DNA of 48,691 nt, taken from the NCBI GenBank assembly GCA_020438485.1, contig JAGQUM010000014.1, positions 1 to 48,691 of the forward strand, written 5' to 3'. The position numbers and the translations under genes were made by a program. The notes under the pieces were generated by a model that was not told where the DNA came from, did no database searches, and worked only from the letters and a program-made list of their open reading frames with translations. Positions 10,379 to 22,242 of the stretch are shown piece by piece. The first letter of the stretch is position 1. Every line of letters starts with the position of its first letter. The DNA is from Thermoleophilia bacterium. Its GTDB lineage: Bacteria; Actinomycetota; Thermoleophilia; Miltoncostaeales; Miltoncostaeaceae.

Positions 10379-11641
10379 GTGCTGAAGGCGATGGCGCAGG
10401 CGCTTGGCTCCCCGGAGCTGCGCAAGAAGCTCCTGTTCACGGCCGCGATGCTGGCCGTGTTCCGGCTGGGATCGTTCATCCCCGTCCCCGGGGTCAACCG
10501 TGCCGCCCTCGAGCAGGCAATGGCGGACCGCGGCAGCCGCCTGCTCGACTTCCTCAACCTCTTCGCCGGCGGCGCGCTGACGCGCTTCGCCGTGTTCGCG
10601 CTCGGCATCATGCCGTACATCACCGCCAGCATCATCATCCAGCTCATGACGGTGGTGATCCCACGCCTCGAGGAACTCCAGAAGGAGGGCGAGGCGGGGC
10701 AGCAGAAGATCACCCAGTACACGCGCTACTTCACGGTGATCCTGGCCGCTCTGCAGTCGTCGGCGTACGTGCTGTACTTCCGCTCGCAGGGTGCCCTGCC
10801 GGACTTCACGTGGGGCCACTTCTACCTCATCGTCATCTCGCTCACGGCGGGCACGACGCTGGTGATGTGGCTGGGCGAGCTCATCACCCAGCGCGGCGTG
10901 GGCAACGGCATCAGCCTCATGATCTTCGCCGGCATCGTCGCGTCGCTGCCCACGGCGGCGCAGGGCTGGTGGGAGCTGACGCCCCTCAACCAGATCATCG
11001 TGCTGGCGCTGGCCGTCGGCGTGGTGTTCGGCGTGGTCTTCATCAACGAGGGCCAGCGCCGCATCCCCATCCAGTACGCCAAGCGCATCGTCGGCCGGCG
11101 CATGACCTCGGGCGGCCAGACGTACATGCCCATCCGCGTCAACATGGCCGGCGTGATCCCCGTGATCTTCGCGGCGTCCATCGTGATCCTGCCGCCGACG
11201 ATCGCCGAGTTCCTCGGGCGTCGCAACTGGCTGACGGACGTGGCCAACGCCCTTGCCCCGGGGACCTGGTACTACATCCTCACCGAGGCCGTGCTGATCG
11301 TACTGTTCACGTACTTCTACACCGCGGTCATCTTCAATCCGGTGGAGCAGGCGGACAACCTCAAGAAGTACGGCGGCTTCATCCCCGGCGTCCGCCCCGG
11401 ACGGCCCACCGCCATGTATCTCGACCGGGTCGTCACCCGGCTCACGCTGCCCGGCGCGATCTACCTCGCCCTGGTGGCCGCCCTGCCCAGCATCGCGTTC
11501 AAGTTCATGCCGGAGGCAAACGTGTTCTTCGGCGTGCTCGGTGGCACCTCGCTGCTGATCGTGGTCGGCGTCGCGCTCGACACGATCCGCCAGATGGAGG
11601 CGCAGCTGATGATGCGATCGTACGAAGGATTCCTCCGATAG
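10379..11641 (+). CDS. secY: Preprotein translocase channel subunit SecY
   Basis: SecY forms the protein-conducting channel with SecE and SecG in the cytoplasmic membrane. The 420-residue product has ten hydrophobic segments. It includes RLGSFIPVPGVN, the GIMPYITASIIIQL stretch, QRGVGNGISLMIFAGI and RIVGRRMTSGGQTYMP. GTG is the start, behind GGGGAGG. The TAG stop is read as ATAG at the junction with adk, which has consequences for adk initiation. Confidence 0.98.
   Translation: MLKAMAQALGSPELRKKLLFTAAMLAVFRLGSFIPVPGVNRAALEQAMADRGSRLLDFLNLFAGGALTRFAVFALGIMPYITASIIIQLMTVVIPRLEELQKEGEAGQQKITQYTRYFTVILAALQSSAYVLYFRSQGALPDFTWGHFYLIVISLTAGTTLVMWLGELITQRGVGNGISLMIFAGIVASLPTAAQGWWELTPLNQIIVLALAVGVVFGVVFINEGQRRIPIQYAKRIVGRRMTSGGQTYMPIRVNMAGVIPVIFAASIVILPPTIAEFLGRRNWLTDVANALAPGTWYYILTEAVLIVLFTYFYTAVIFNPVEQADNLKKYGGFIPGVRPGRPTAMYLDRVVTRLTLPGAIYLALVAALPSIAFKFMPEANVFFGVLGGTSLLIVVGVALDTIRQMEAQLMMRSYEGFLR
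11625..11640 (+). promoter_or_regulatory. Ribosome binding site and ATA initiation site of adk
   Basis: AAGGA at 11625-11629 lies inside the last codons of secY. An 8-base spacer leads to ATA at 11638-11640, which overlaps the secY stop TAG. The spacing is optimal for translation initiation at ATA. No ATG, GTG or TTG occurs in the adk frame for about 30 codons upstream, nor before the P-loop downstream. Confidence 0.55.
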
Positions 11642-12288
11642 CCCGCCTCATCTTCCTCGGCCCTCCCGGAGCAGGGAAGGGCACCCAGGCCGAACGCCTC
11701 AAGGCCGACCTGGGCCTCACCCACCTCGCCACCGGCGACCTGCTGCGCGAGGCGCTCGCCGCCGAGACGCAGATGGGCCTGGAGGCCAAGAAGTACATGG
11801 ACGCCGGCGACCTGGTGCCCGACGAGGTCGTCGTGGGCATCATCCGCGACCGGATGACCGGCGACACCGTAAACAACTTCCTGCTGGACGGCTTCCCGCG
11901 CACGCTGCCCCAGGCCGAGGCGCTGGACGAGATGCTGACGGGGCTCGACGCGCCGGTCGACCACGTGTTGTCGCTCGAGGTGCCGCGCGACGATCTGGTG
12001 TCGCGCCTCGCGGGCCGCTGGCTGTGCCGCAAGTGCGGCCGCTCGTTCCACGAGAAGTTCGCGCCGTACCAGGACGAGCCGTGCTCCAAGGACGGCGACC
12101 GGTGCGACCTGTACCAGCGTGACGACGACAAGGCCGAGGCCGTTGAGAACCGCCTCAACGTGTTCGCCGCGCAGACCGAGCCGCTCGTGGAGTACTACGA
12201 CAAGGCCGGGCTGCTGCGCCGCATCGACGGCGGCAAGGCCCAGGACGAGGTGTATGAGCAGATCAGGTCGGCGGTCCAGGGCCGCTAA
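11638..12288 (+). CDS. adk: Adenylate kinase, apparently starting at ATA
   Basis: The enzyme catalyses AMP + ATP to 2 ADP. The 216-residue product begins (M)ARLIFLGPPGAGKGTQ, exactly the expected N-terminus with the P-loop by residue 15. DGFPRTLPQAE and the zinc-type LID (CRKCGRSFHEKF, then PCSKDGDRC) identify the long form of the enzyme. The only start giving this N-terminus is ATA, overlapping the secY stop and preceded by AAGGA at 8 bases. A sequencing error cannot be excluded. Function is certain; the start codon is inferred. Confidence 0.95.
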   Translation: MARLIFLGPPGAGKGTQAERLKADLGLTHLATGDLLREALAAETQMGLEAKKYMDAGDLVPDEVVVGIIRDRMTGDTVNNFLLDGFPRTLPQAEALDEMLTGLDAPVDHVLSLEVPRDDLVSRLAGRWLCRKCGRSFHEKFAPYQDEPCSKDGDRCDLYQRDDDKAEAVENRLNVFAAQTEPLVEYYDKAGLLRRIDGGKAQDEVYEQIRSAVQGR

Positions 12289-13075
12289 GGCCCTGGGACG
12301 CTCCGCAACCCCGAGGCGCGAGGGCACGGCCAAGACGCCCGGTGAGATCGATGCGATGGCGGCGTCGGGCGCGGTGCTCGCCCGCGTCCACGACACGCTC
12401 GCCAAGGAGATCGCCCCCGGCGTCACGACGGGCCGCCTCGACGAGATCGCGGAGCAGCTCATCCGCGACGCCGGTGGCGTGCCGTCGTTCAAGGGCTATC
12501 AGGGCTTTCCGGGCAGCATCTGCCCGTCGCGCAACGACGAGGTCGTGCACGCCATCCCGGGTGACATCGTCCTCGCCGACGGCGACGTGCTGTCGCTCGA
12601 CTGCGGGGTCACGCTCGACGGCTGGGTGTCCGACAGCGCCCGCAGCTACGCGGTCGGCGCGGTCACCGACGAGGCTCGCCGCCTGATCGACGTCACGCGC
12701 GAGTCGCTGGCGAGGGGCATCGCCGCGTGCGTCGCCGGAAACCGCATCGGCGACATCGGCGCGGCCGTCCAGGCCGAGGTCGAGGCGGCCGGCTTCTCGG
12801 TGGTCGAGAGCCTCGTGGGGCACGGCGTGGGCCGCACCATGCACGAGCCGCCGCAGGTGCCCAACTACGGCACCGCCGGCACGGGGCCCGAGCTGTTCGA
12901 GGGCCTCGTCATCGCGATCGAGCCCATGGTCAACGTGGGCGGGCCCGACATCACGCTCGGCCCGGACGGGTGGACCATCACGTCGGCCGACGGCAGCCTG
13001 TCGGCCCACTGGGAGCACACCGTCGCCGTCACGGCGGCGGGCCCGCGCATTCTCACGCTCGCCGCTGGCGGATGA
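12254..13075 (+). CDS. map: Methionine aminopeptidase, type I
   Basis: It removes N-terminal methionine from nascent proteins using a dinuclear metal centre. After [12 protein letters not shown] the pita-bread fold shows the metal ligands in [33 protein letters not shown] and AIEPMV. The ATG at 12254 follows AGGA by 8 bases and overlaps the end of adk by 35 bases. It gives 273 residues with a basic leader of ~27. The next in-frame ATG (12356) would cut the conserved segment. Confidence 0.95.
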   Translation: MSRSGRRSRAAKALGRSATPRREGTAKTPGEIDAMAASGAVLARVHDTLAKEIAPGVTTGRLDEIAEQLIRDAGGVPSFKGYQGFPGSICPSRNDEVVHAIPGDIVLADGDVLSLDCGVTLDGWVSDSARSYAVGAVTDEARRLIDVTRESLARGIAACVAGNRIGDIGAAVQAEVEAAGFSVVESLVGHGVGRTMHEPPQVPNYGTAGTGPELFEGLVIAIEPMVNVGGPDITLGPDGWTITSADGSLSAHWEHTVAVTAAGPRILTLAAGG

Positions 13076-13087
13076 GCGGGACCGTGG

Positions 13088-13093
13088 TAAACT
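13088..13093 (+). promoter_or_regulatory. Possible -10 element upstream of rpmJ
   Basis: TAAACT stands out in the GC-rich 103-base gap between map and rpmJ, the place where infA often lies. The -35 region 17 bases upstream is poor. The gap contains no open frame of IF1 length. A secondary promoter for rpmJ-rpsM-rpsK-rpsD-rpoA-rplQ is a reasonable reading. Confidence 0.4.
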
Positions 13094-13178
13094 ACCGGGC
13101 CGCGTGCGGGCCCCGGTCCGCGAGTGGTGGTGTCCGCAAGCCCGCGGACGCCGTGAGCCGTACGTTCAGGGGAGTCCA

Positions 13179-13292
13179 GTGAAGGTTCGTCCATCGGTGA
13201 AACCGATCTGCGAGAAGTGCCGCATCATCCGCCGGCACGGGAAGGTCATGGTCATCTGCCAGAACGTCCGCCACAAGCAGGTCCAGGGCTGA
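13179..13292 (+). CDS. rpmJ: 50S ribosomal protein L36 (zinc-binding)
   Basis: The 37-residue product [17 protein letters not shown]... has the CxxC...C...H zinc ribbon (CEKC, then C and H in ICQNVRHKQ). It starts at GTG behind AGGGGAG. Upstream in-frame codons are a shadow. The stop TGA overlaps the rpsM ATG by one base. Confidence 0.97.
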   Translation: MKVRPSVKPICEKCRIIRRHGKVMVICQNVRHKQVQG

Positions 13293-13666
13293 TGGCGCGC
13301 ATCGCCGGAGTCAACATCCCGCGCGACAAGCGCGTCGAGGTCGGCCTGACCTACATCTACGGCATCGGCCGCCCCACGGCCAACAAGGTGCTGGGTGAGA
13401 CCGAGATCAACCCCGACACGTACGTGCGCGACCTGACCGAGGAAGAGGTCGGCCGCCTGCGCGACGTCATCGAGAAGATCCTGATCGTCGAGGGCGACCT
13501 GCGTCGTGAGCGGGCCAACGACATCAAGCGCCTCATGGAGATCGGCTGCTACCGCGGCCTGCGCCACCGGCGCGGCCTGCCGGTGCGCGGCCAGCGCACG
13601 AAGACCAACGCGCGTTCGCGCAAGGGCCCCAAGAAGACCGTCGGCAAGCAGCGCAAGAAGGGCTAA
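13292..13666 (+). CDS. rpsM: 30S ribosomal protein S13
   Basis: S13 contacts the P-site tRNA and bridges to the 50S. The ATG at 13292 gives 124 residues. It has [34 protein letters not shown] and the C-terminal [19 protein letters not shown], followed by a lysine-rich end. It is coupled to rpmJ. Confidence 0.97.
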   Translation: MARIAGVNIPRDKRVEVGLTYIYGIGRPTANKVLGETEINPDTYVRDLTEEEVGRLRDVIEKILIVEGDLRRERANDIKRLMEIGCYRGLRHRRGLPVRGQRTKTNARSRKGPKKTVGKQRKKG

Positions 13667-13675
13667 CCACAGGAC

Positions 13676-14074
13676 ATGTCACGAGCGAAGGTCACCCGCG
13701 GCCGCACCCGGCGCCGCGCACGCAAGAACATCGCCGTGGGCCAGGCCCACATCAAGACGTCGTTCAACAACACGATCGTCACGCTGACCGACAAGCAGGG
13801 CAACGTCATCGCGTGGGAGACCGCTGGCTCCGCGGGCTTCAAGGGCTCCCGCAAGAGCACGCCGTTCGCCGCCCAGGTCACGGCCGACGCGGCCGCGAAG
13901 AAGGGCATGGAGCACGGCCTCCAGAAGATCGACGTCTACGTGAAGGGCCCGGGTTCGGGCCGCGAGACGGCCATCCGCTCGCTGCAGGCCGCCGGCCTCG
14001 AGGTCACGTCGGTCACCGACGTCAGCCCCGTGCCGCACAACGGCTGCCGGCCGCGCAAGCGCCGCCGCGTCTGA
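13676..14074 (+). CDS. rpsK: 30S ribosomal protein S11
   Basis: S11 is on the 30S platform near the mRNA exit. The 132-residue protein carries [40 protein letters not shown] and the [13 protein letters not shown] end that defines the family. It begins 9 bases after rpsM. Confidence 0.98.
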   Translation: MSRAKVTRGRTRRRARKNIAVGQAHIKTSFNNTIVTLTDKQGNVIAWETAGSAGFKGSRKSTPFAAQVTADAAAKKGMEHGLQKIDVYVKGPGSGRETAIRSLQAAGLEVTSVTDVSPVPHNGCRPRKRRRV

Positions 14075-14125
14075 CGCACACTCATCGCATCGTCACGAAT
14101 CTCGGGATTGGAACGGTAGAGCTCT

Positions 14126-14728
14126 ATGGCGCGTTACAGGGGTCCGCAGGTCAAGCTGTCTCGGCGGGAGGGCATCGCCCTCACCGACAAATGCCAGAAG
14201 TACCTGGACCGTCGCCCGTACCCGCCCGGTGAGCACGGCCGCGGCCGCATCCGCCAGAGCGAGTACCTGCTGCAGCTGCGCGAGAAGCAGAAGACGCGCC
14301 GCTTCTACGGCATCCTCGAGAAGCAGTTCCGTCGCTACTACGAGAAGGCCAACCGTCAGCAGGGCATCACGGGCGAGAACCTGCTGCGCATGCTCGAGAT
14401 GCGACTCGACAACGTCGTGTACCGCCTCGGGTTCGCCGTCACCCGGCGCCAGGCCCGCCAGTTCGTCACGCACGGCCATTTCCGCGTGAACGGCAAGAAG
14501 GTCAACATCCCCAGCTACCAGGTGCGCGAGGGCGACGTCATCAGCCTGCGCCAGGGGTCCACGGCCGAGGGTGTCATGCGGTCGGCCACCGAGAACATCG
14601 CGTCCGTGGCCGCGTGGCTGCAGGCCGATCACGACGGCCTCACCGGCAAGATCCTGCGCGCGCCCGAGCGCGACGAGATCGACACGCCGGTGCGCGAGCA
14701 GTTGATCGTGGAGCTCTACTCGAAGTAA
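14126..14728 (+). CDS. rpsD: 30S ribosomal protein S4
   Basis: S4 nucleates 30S assembly. The product has 200 residues with [10 protein letters not shown], the S4 RNA-binding domain ([20 protein letters not shown]) and the [15 protein letters not shown] segment. The N-terminal zinc knuckle of the C+ type is reduced to a single cysteine (TDKCQKYLD), so zinc binding is unlikely. A 51-base gap separates it from rpsK. Confidence 0.97.
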   Translation: MARYRGPQVKLSRREGIALTDKCQKYLDRRPYPPGEHGRGRIRQSEYLLQLREKQKTRRFYGILEKQFRRYYEKANRQQGITGENLLRMLEMRLDNVVYRLGFAVTRRQARQFVTHGHFRVNGKKVNIPSYQVREGDVISLRQGSTAEGVMRSATENIASVAAWLQADHDGLTGKILRAPERDEIDTPVREQLIVELYSK

Positions 14729-14854
14729 TCGGAGGCCCTCGTCCGGGCGATGGTGGGGCGGCGTTGACGCGCGCCGCGCCCCGCCGATGCTCGGCCGACG
14801 GGTGAAGCGCGTCGTGGTTCTCCGGCCTGCCGCCGGAAGGAAGGACGGGGATAC

Positions 14855-15790
14855 GTGAACGACGTTCAGTCGCCGCGCATGACCTACGAGCCCATCTCGG
14901 ACACGCTCGGGCGCTTCGCGGTCGAGCCGCTCGACCGCGGCTTCGGCCACACGTACGGCAACAGCCTGCGCCGCGTGCTGCTGTCGTCGCTCGAGGGCGT
15001 CGCCGTGACGTCCGTCCGCATCGAGGGCGTCCAGCACGAGTTCACCAGCGTTCCCGGCGTCCGCGAGGACGTCACGGACATCATCATCAAGCTCCGCGAC
15101 CTGGTCTGCCGCCTGCATGGCGAGATGGACGAGATCGAGGTGGAGCTGTCCAAGACCGGCCCCGGGTCGGTGACGGCGGGCGACATCTCCTGCCCGTCCG
15201 ACCTCGAGATCCTCAACCCGGAACTCGAGATCGCGAACCTGATCGACAACGCGTCGCTGGACATGGTGCTCACCATCGCCCGCGGCCGCGGGTACGTGCA
15301 GGCCGAGGCCAACAAGGGCCCCAACACCGTGATCGGCGTGATCCCGGTGGACTCGAACTTCTCGCCCGTCACGCGCGTGCGCTACGAGGTCAGTCACAGC
15401 CGCGTCGGCTCTGACGTGGGCTTCGACCGGTTGATGCTGGAGGTGCAGACGAACGGCTGCATCGACCCGCGCACGGCCGTCGGCCAGGCCGCCGAGGCGC
15501 TTATCGCACGCCTCGCGATCTTCGCCGACCCCGAGAGCGCGAAGCTGCTGGGCCAGCCGGAGCCGGAGGAGGAGCGTCCGGGCGGCAACCTCCACGACAT
15601 CATGATCGAGGAGCTCGAGCTGGGCGTGCGCTCGTACAACTGCCTCAAGCGGGTCGGGGTGGAGACCATCGGCGACCTCATCTCGAAGACGGAGGCCGAG
15701 CTGTCGGCCATCCCGAACTTCGGCAAGAAGAGCATCGAAGAGGTCAAGGAGAACCTGGCGGCCCACGGGCTCGACCTGCGCCAGGACTAA
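14855..15790 (+). CDS. rpoA: RNA polymerase alpha subunit
   Basis: The alpha subunit dimer scaffolds RNA polymerase, and its C-terminal domain contacts UP elements and activators. The 311-residue product has the N-terminal dimerisation domain (GFGHTYGNSLRRVLLSSLEG) and the alpha-CTD (RSYNCLKRVGVETIGDL and IPNFGKKSIEEVKENLA). GTG start at 14855 follows AAGGAAGGA. The 126-base gap before it includes a bulged GC-rich hairpin near 14755-14785. Confidence 0.98.
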   Translation: MNDVQSPRMTYEPISDTLGRFAVEPLDRGFGHTYGNSLRRVLLSSLEGVAVTSVRIEGVQHEFTSVPGVREDVTDIIIKLRDLVCRLHGEMDEIEVELSKTGPGSVTAGDISCPSDLEILNPELEIANLIDNASLDMVLTIARGRGYVQAEANKGPNTVIGVIPVDSNFSPVTRVRYEVSHSRVGSDVGFDRLMLEVQTNGCIDPRTAVGQAAEALIARLAIFADPESAKLLGQPEPEEERPGGNLHDIMIEELELGVRSYNCLKRVGVETIGDLISKTEAELSAIPNFGKKSIEEVKENLAAHGLDLRQD

Positions 15791-15815
15791 CGAACGAACC
15801 AGGAGAGCTGATCCC

Positions 15816-16187
15816 GTGCGTCACCAGCGTAAGGGCCCCAAACTGAACCGCTCGAGCGCGCACCGGCAGTCGCTGGGGGCGAACCTCGCCGCCGCGCTGC
15901 TGGAGCACGGGCGCATCCAGACCACCGCGCCGAAGGCCAAGCTGGCCCGCGGGGTCGCCGAGAAGGCCATCACGCTCGGTAAGGGCGGCACGCTGCACCA
16001 CCGCCGCCAGGCCATCTCACTGCTGCGCAACAAGACGGTCACGTACCGCCTGTTCAACGAGATCGCCCCGGCGTTCAAGGACGTCCAGGGCGGCTACACG
16101 CGCACGCTGAAGCTGGGCCCCCGGCCCGGTGACGCCGCCGAGATGGTGCTGCTGGAGCTCACCGTCGAGGTGCCCGCCGCGTCGTAG
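15816..16187 (+). CDS. rplQ: 50S ribosomal protein L17
   Basis: L17 lies near the peptide exit. The 123-residue product begins with the standard MRHQRKGPKLNRSSAHRQ and contains LLEHGRIQTTAPKAKLAR and the GGYTRTLKLGPRPGDAAEM ending. It starts at GTG behind AGGAG and is the last gene of the super-operon, followed by a hairpin. Confidence 0.98.
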   Translation: MRHQRKGPKLNRSSAHRQSLGANLAAALLEHGRIQTTAPKAKLARGVAEKAITLGKGGTLHHRRQAISLLRNKTVTYRLFNEIAPAFKDVQGGYTRTLKLGPRPGDAAEMVLLELTVEVPAAS

Positions 16188-16210
16188 GGTGCACCGCACC
16201 ACGAAGAGTC

Positions 16211-16238
16211 CCACGGGCCCGCACGCGCGGGCCCGTGG
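16211..16238 (+). terminator. Hairpin after rplQ
   Basis: CCACGGGCCCGC (16211-16222) pairs perfectly with 16227-16238 around a 4-base loop, 24 bases after the rplQ stop. It is followed by CGTTTG with little T tract. It ends only 12 bases before the truA start, so some read-through into truA is possible. Confidence 0.7.
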
Positions 16239-16250
16239 CGTTTGAGGCCC

Positions 16251-17015
16251 GTGCCCACGCTGCGCCTGACCGTCGAGTACGACGGCGCCGGGTTCTCCGG
16301 ATGGGCGGCCCAGCCGGGGCTGCGCACGTGCGAGGGGGAGCTGCGCGAGGCGCTCCAGACCGCGCTGCGGTCGCCCGTGGAGCTGCGGGTCGCCGGCCGC
16401 ACCGACGCCGGCGTCAGCGCGACCGGCCAGGTGGTGAGCGTCCACACCGACTCGACGCCGGACCCGCGGCGCCTGGTGCGCGCCCTGCCGGCGCTGCTGC
16501 CGGACGACCTCAACGTGCGGGCCGTTGCGGCCGCCCCGGACGGCTTCGACGCGCGCCGCGACGCGACGTCGCGCACGTACGAGTACCGGGTCCTGAACGC
16601 CCCCCGCTCGCCCATGCGCCGCGGGCGCGTGCTGGACCACCCGGCCCCTCTCGACGTCGCGGCGATGCGGCGGGCGGCCGCCGCGTGCGAGGGGCAGCAC
16701 GACTTCACGGCGTTCACGCCCACCGACACGCAACACGTGTTCTTCGACCGCACCGTCCTCGCGTCACGCTGGGAGCGCCGCGGCGACGAGCTCGTCTACA
16801 CCGTGGAGGCCAACGCGTTCCTGCGGCACATGGTGCGGGTCTTGGTGGGCACCATGCTGGAGGTGGGACGGGGCAGGCGGACCCCCGAGGGGTTCGCGAC
16901 GCTGCTTGGCGGCGCACCCCGGACGGCCGCGGGCACCACCGCGCCCGCGCATCCGCTCACGCTGGTGGGCGTCGCGTATCCCCCGGCGCTCGGGACGGGG
17001 CCGAGAGCGGAGTGA
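16251..17015 (+). CDS. truA: tRNA pseudouridine(38-40) synthase TruA
   Basis: TruA isomerises uridines 38-40 in the anticodon stem-loop. The GTG at 16251 gives 254 residues starting MPTLRLTVEYDGAGFSGWA; a TTG three codons earlier is possible. The catalytic aspartate is in RVAGRTDAGVSATGQV, near residue 52. FLRHMVRVLVGTMLEVGRG near the C-terminus is the family's other signature. rplQ-truA adjacency is common in bacteria. Confidence 0.96.
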   Translation: MPTLRLTVEYDGAGFSGWAAQPGLRTCEGELREALQTALRSPVELRVAGRTDAGVSATGQVVSVHTDSTPDPRRLVRALPALLPDDLNVRAVAAAPDGFDARRDATSRTYEYRVLNAPRSPMRRGRVLDHPAPLDVAAMRRAAAACEGQHDFTAFTPTDTQHVFFDRTVLASRWERRGDELVYTVEANAFLRHMVRVLVGTMLEVGRGRRTPEGFATLLGGAPRTAAGTTAPAHPLTLVGVAYPPALGTGPRAE

Positions 17016-17663
17016 ACCGCCCTCGGGGGGCGGCGCGTCGCGGCAATCGGTGGCGATCGGCCGGAGGGGCGGGCGAACCGCCGGACAGAGGGCGCGGCGG
17101 CGGCGTGGCGCGCATGTCGTGGCTGTCAGGGCGCCGCGCGTTCGGCGCACCCGTCGGCCGCCGCTCGCCGCCCCCGCGGGGGTCCGCGGGCGGGGTTCGC
17201 GCGCGTCCGGGCCACGCCGGCAGGCCCGCGCCCGCCTGCGGACACACCCGGCCCGGACCGGCCGGGTAGCGCCGCCTCATCCGCGACCGCCAGGTGACGG
17301 GTCGTGCCGGCCCGGCCGGTGGTGCGCCCGAGACCGTGCACCTCGGCGAGCCATGGCCGCAGTCCCAGCCCGGGAGACCCGGGCCCGGCCCCCGGGATTC
17401 GTGCCGGTTCCGGGGCATGCGCACTCCGGTGCAGCGTCCGGCCGGCGCGGCGCCGGCACACCTGTCGGCCCAGGCGGTCACGACCCGGGCACGGCGGCGG
17501 CGAACGCGCCGGACGCGGCGGAAGGGCGCGTGGAACGCCGCGCGGATGGGTCGCAGAGACCCATCCCCCGGCCGGCGTGGTGACGCACGCCGTCGAGGCG
17601 CAGCCAGTCGCGCAGCCGCCACGACGCCGCAACGGAAACGCCGCCCGCGCGCGTTCGCCGCAC
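17016..17663 (+). other. Gene-poor interval between truA and surE
   Basis: No frame in this 650-base stretch gives a recognisable protein on either strand. It is extremely GC-rich, with many short self-complementary runs. One clean hairpin is at 17544-17566: 9-bp arms reading GGATGGGTC and GACCCATCC around a 5-base loop. A decayed gene is possible, but I cannot identify its family. Confidence 0.5.
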
Positions 17664-17669
17664 TAGACT
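17664..17669 (+). promoter_or_regulatory. -10 element of surE, leaderless type
   Basis: TAGACT lies 6 bases before the surE GTG. Transcription would then start at or next to the start codon. There is no Shine-Dalgarno sequence and no convincing -35. The same arrangement recurs before several other genes here. Confidence 0.6.
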
Positions 17670-17675
17670 CGGCCG

Positions 17676-18472
17676 GTGCCCCACATCCTGATCACCAACG
17701 ACGACGGCGTGCTCAGCCCGGGCCTGGGGGCGTTGCTGGCGCCGCTGCGCGAGGTTGGCGAGGTCCACGTGCTAGCGCCGCACGCCAACCGCAGCGCCGT
17801 GGCCCGCGCGCTCACCATCCACCAGCCCCTGCACGTGCGCCGGGTGGACCTGCCGGACGGCACGGCGGCCACGTCGTGCGACGGCACACCAGTGGACTGC
17901 GTCCGCCTGGCCGCCCTCGGCGTGCTGGGGATCGTGCCCGACGCGGTGGTCAGCGGCATCAACCACGGCGTCAACATGGGCGACGACGTCACGTACTCGG
18001 GCACCGTCGGCGCGGCCCTCGAGGGGCTCATGTGCGGCTGGTTCGCCGTCGGCGTGTCGTGCGAGGCCAGGGGCGAACCCGCCGACCGCTGGAGCGGCGA
18101 CGCTTTCGACTTCGGTCCCGTGGCCGCCTCCGTCGCCCGGCTGGTCGACGCGGGACTGCGCGGCGACGTGCCCCGCGAGTACGCGTACAACGTCAACTCC
18201 CCGGCCGAGCTGTCGTCCAACCCGCCGGTGATGACGGCGACGAGGCTGGGACGCCGGATCTACAACGACGAGCTGATGCCGCACCCCCCCGGGGCGGACG
18301 GCGTGTACTACGACATCTACAACGCCAGGCCCGGGCATCACGACGAGGAGGGCACCGACTTCGCCGCCCACGTCCGCGGCGAGATCTCCGTCACGCCTCT
18401 TCACCTCAGCATCACGGCCCACGAGGGCATGGACGCGCTGCGCGCCGGCCTGGCCACCACGGGGATGTCGGC

Positions 18473-18476
<4 letters not shown>
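17676..18476 (+). CDS. surE: 5'/3'-nucleotidase SurE
   Basis: SurE is a metal-dependent nucleoside monophosphatase linked to stationary-phase survival. The 266-residue product begins HILITNDDGVLSPGL with the metal-binding NDD. It then shows the ligands in HANRSAVARALTI, SGINHGVNMGDDVTYSGTV and AALEG. The C-terminal half is typical in length. It overlaps the next gene by four bases (GTGA), forming a surE-HAD-ligA unit. Confidence 0.96.
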
Positions 18477-21174
<2,698 letters not shown>

Positions 21175-21310
21175 CGCCGGCGACCCGCGCCCGCCCCCCG
21201 GGCCGGTGCGGGACGTCGCTCCCCCGCGGCGACGGATTCCCCGGCGCGCCGCGGTCCCGGCGGACCGTCCGGCCGCGGCCGGCCACGCGCCTGCCCGCGC
21301 CGATGCGCCG

Positions 21311-22081
21311 TCAGTGGACCGAGAACCCCCCGTCGACGGCGATCATCTGCCCCGTGACGTAGGCTCCCGCGCCCGACGCCAGGAACACCGCGACCCCGGC
21401 GAGGTCGGCGGGCTCGCCGTTACGCCCGGTCATCGTGCGGGCGGCCATCGCGCGCGCCCGTGCGGGATCGTCGAACACCGTCCGCGTCATCGGCGTCGAC
21501 ACGAAGCCCGGCACGACGCAGTTAACCGTGACGCCGTGCGGGCTCCACCGCTCGGCCAGCGACCGGGTGAGGCCACCCACGGCGGCCTTCGACACGCCGT
21601 ACGCGCCGCTGCGGCCGAACGCGCTCCACGACTGCTGGGACCCGATCAGGATGATCCGGCCCCAGCCGCGCGCGGCCATGCCGGGTGCCAGCGCCTGGGC
21701 CAGCGCGAACGGGGCGTGGACGTTCACCTGCATCGTGGCGGCGTACTCCTGACCCGTGATGTCGGCCATGTCGGGTCGCGGGTTCACGCCTGCGGCGGCG
21801 ACGAGGATGTCGAAGGCCCCGTCCGCGGCGCGGGCCGCGAACGCGGCCACAGCGCCGGCGTCGGCCATGTCGCACGAGGCGGTCGACGCATCCACGCCCG
21901 CGTTCGTCAGCCGCGCGGCGGCGCGGGCCAGGCGGCTCGCGTCGCGGGCGACCAGGCACACCGGCGCGCCCGCCCTGCCCAGTGCCTCGGCCATGGCCAG
22001 CCCGATGCCCGAGCTGCCGCCCGTCACGACGGCCCGGCGGCCCGTGAGCCCGAACAGGGAATCGAGAAACGGGCGGGTCAC
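21311..22081 (-). CDS. Short-chain dehydrogenase/reductase
   Basis: An NAD(P)-dependent oxidoreductase of the classical SDR type, 256 residues. The cofactor motif is GGSSGIG near the N-terminus, then AAAGVNPR. The catalytic serine is in LIGSQQSWS and YGVSK holds Tyr and Lys. It ends VTGQMIAVDGGFSVH, as FabG-like SDRs do. The GTG at 22081 is chosen because TAGCGT stands exactly 7 bases before it; a GTG three codons upstream (22090) is also possible. Substrate unknown. It converges with ligA. Confidence 0.92.
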   Translation of the reverse strand: MTRPFLDSLFGLTGRRAVVTGGSSGIGLAMAEALGRAGAPVCLVARDASRLARAAARLTNAGVDASTASCDMADAGAVAAFAARAADGAFDILVAAAGVNPRPDMADITGQEYAATMQVNVHAPFALAQALAPGMAARGWGRIILIGSQQSWSAFGRSGAYGVSKAAVGGLTRSLAERWSPHGVTVNCVVPGFVSTPMTRTVFDDPARARAMAARTMTGRNGEPADLAGVAVFLASGAGAYVTGQMIAVDGGFSVH

Positions 22082-22088
22082 AGCCGTC

Positions 22089-22094
22089 ACGCTA
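22089..22094 (-). promoter_or_regulatory. -10 element of the SDR gene, leaderless type
   Basis: TAGCGT on the minus strand is 7 bases before GTG 22081, the spacing seen at other leaderless starts in the window. It overlaps the alternative GTG at 22090. Confidence 0.5.
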
Positions 22095-22168
22095 GCTCAC
22101 CCGCCCGCGCCGGGCGTGTCGCGGCGGGCCGGGCGGGGGGTTTGTCGCGTGACCCGCCGGGCCGCTCT

Positions 22169-22206
22169 GACCGTGGGTCGGCCTCTCCCGAGGCCCACCC
22201 ACGGTC
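22169..22206 (-). terminator. Long interrupted hairpin
   Basis: GACCGTGGGT pairs with ACCCACGGTC. After a single C.C mismatch, GGCCTC pairs with GAGGCC around a 4-base loop. It is the second of two strong hairpins downstream of the minus-strand gene ending at 22327 and just upstream of the SDR promoter. Confidence 0.55.
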
Positions 22207-22242
22207 GCGGTCCAGGACACGGGCCGTCTTGTCACCGGAGTG

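Noticed and set aside
14729-14854. Regulatory RNA leader before rpoA
   Set aside because: Only a bulged GC-rich stem is seen; it does not match a known r-protein leader.
14093-15766. 557-codon open frame antisense to rpsD/rpoA
   Set aside because: Shadow of highly GC-rich genes; the composition (Arg/Leu/Ala/His/Val-rich) carries no motif, and both sense genes are certain.
17544-17566. Small RNA or terminator in the truA-surE gap
   Set aside because: A single short hairpin without promoter or T run; not enough for an RNA gene.
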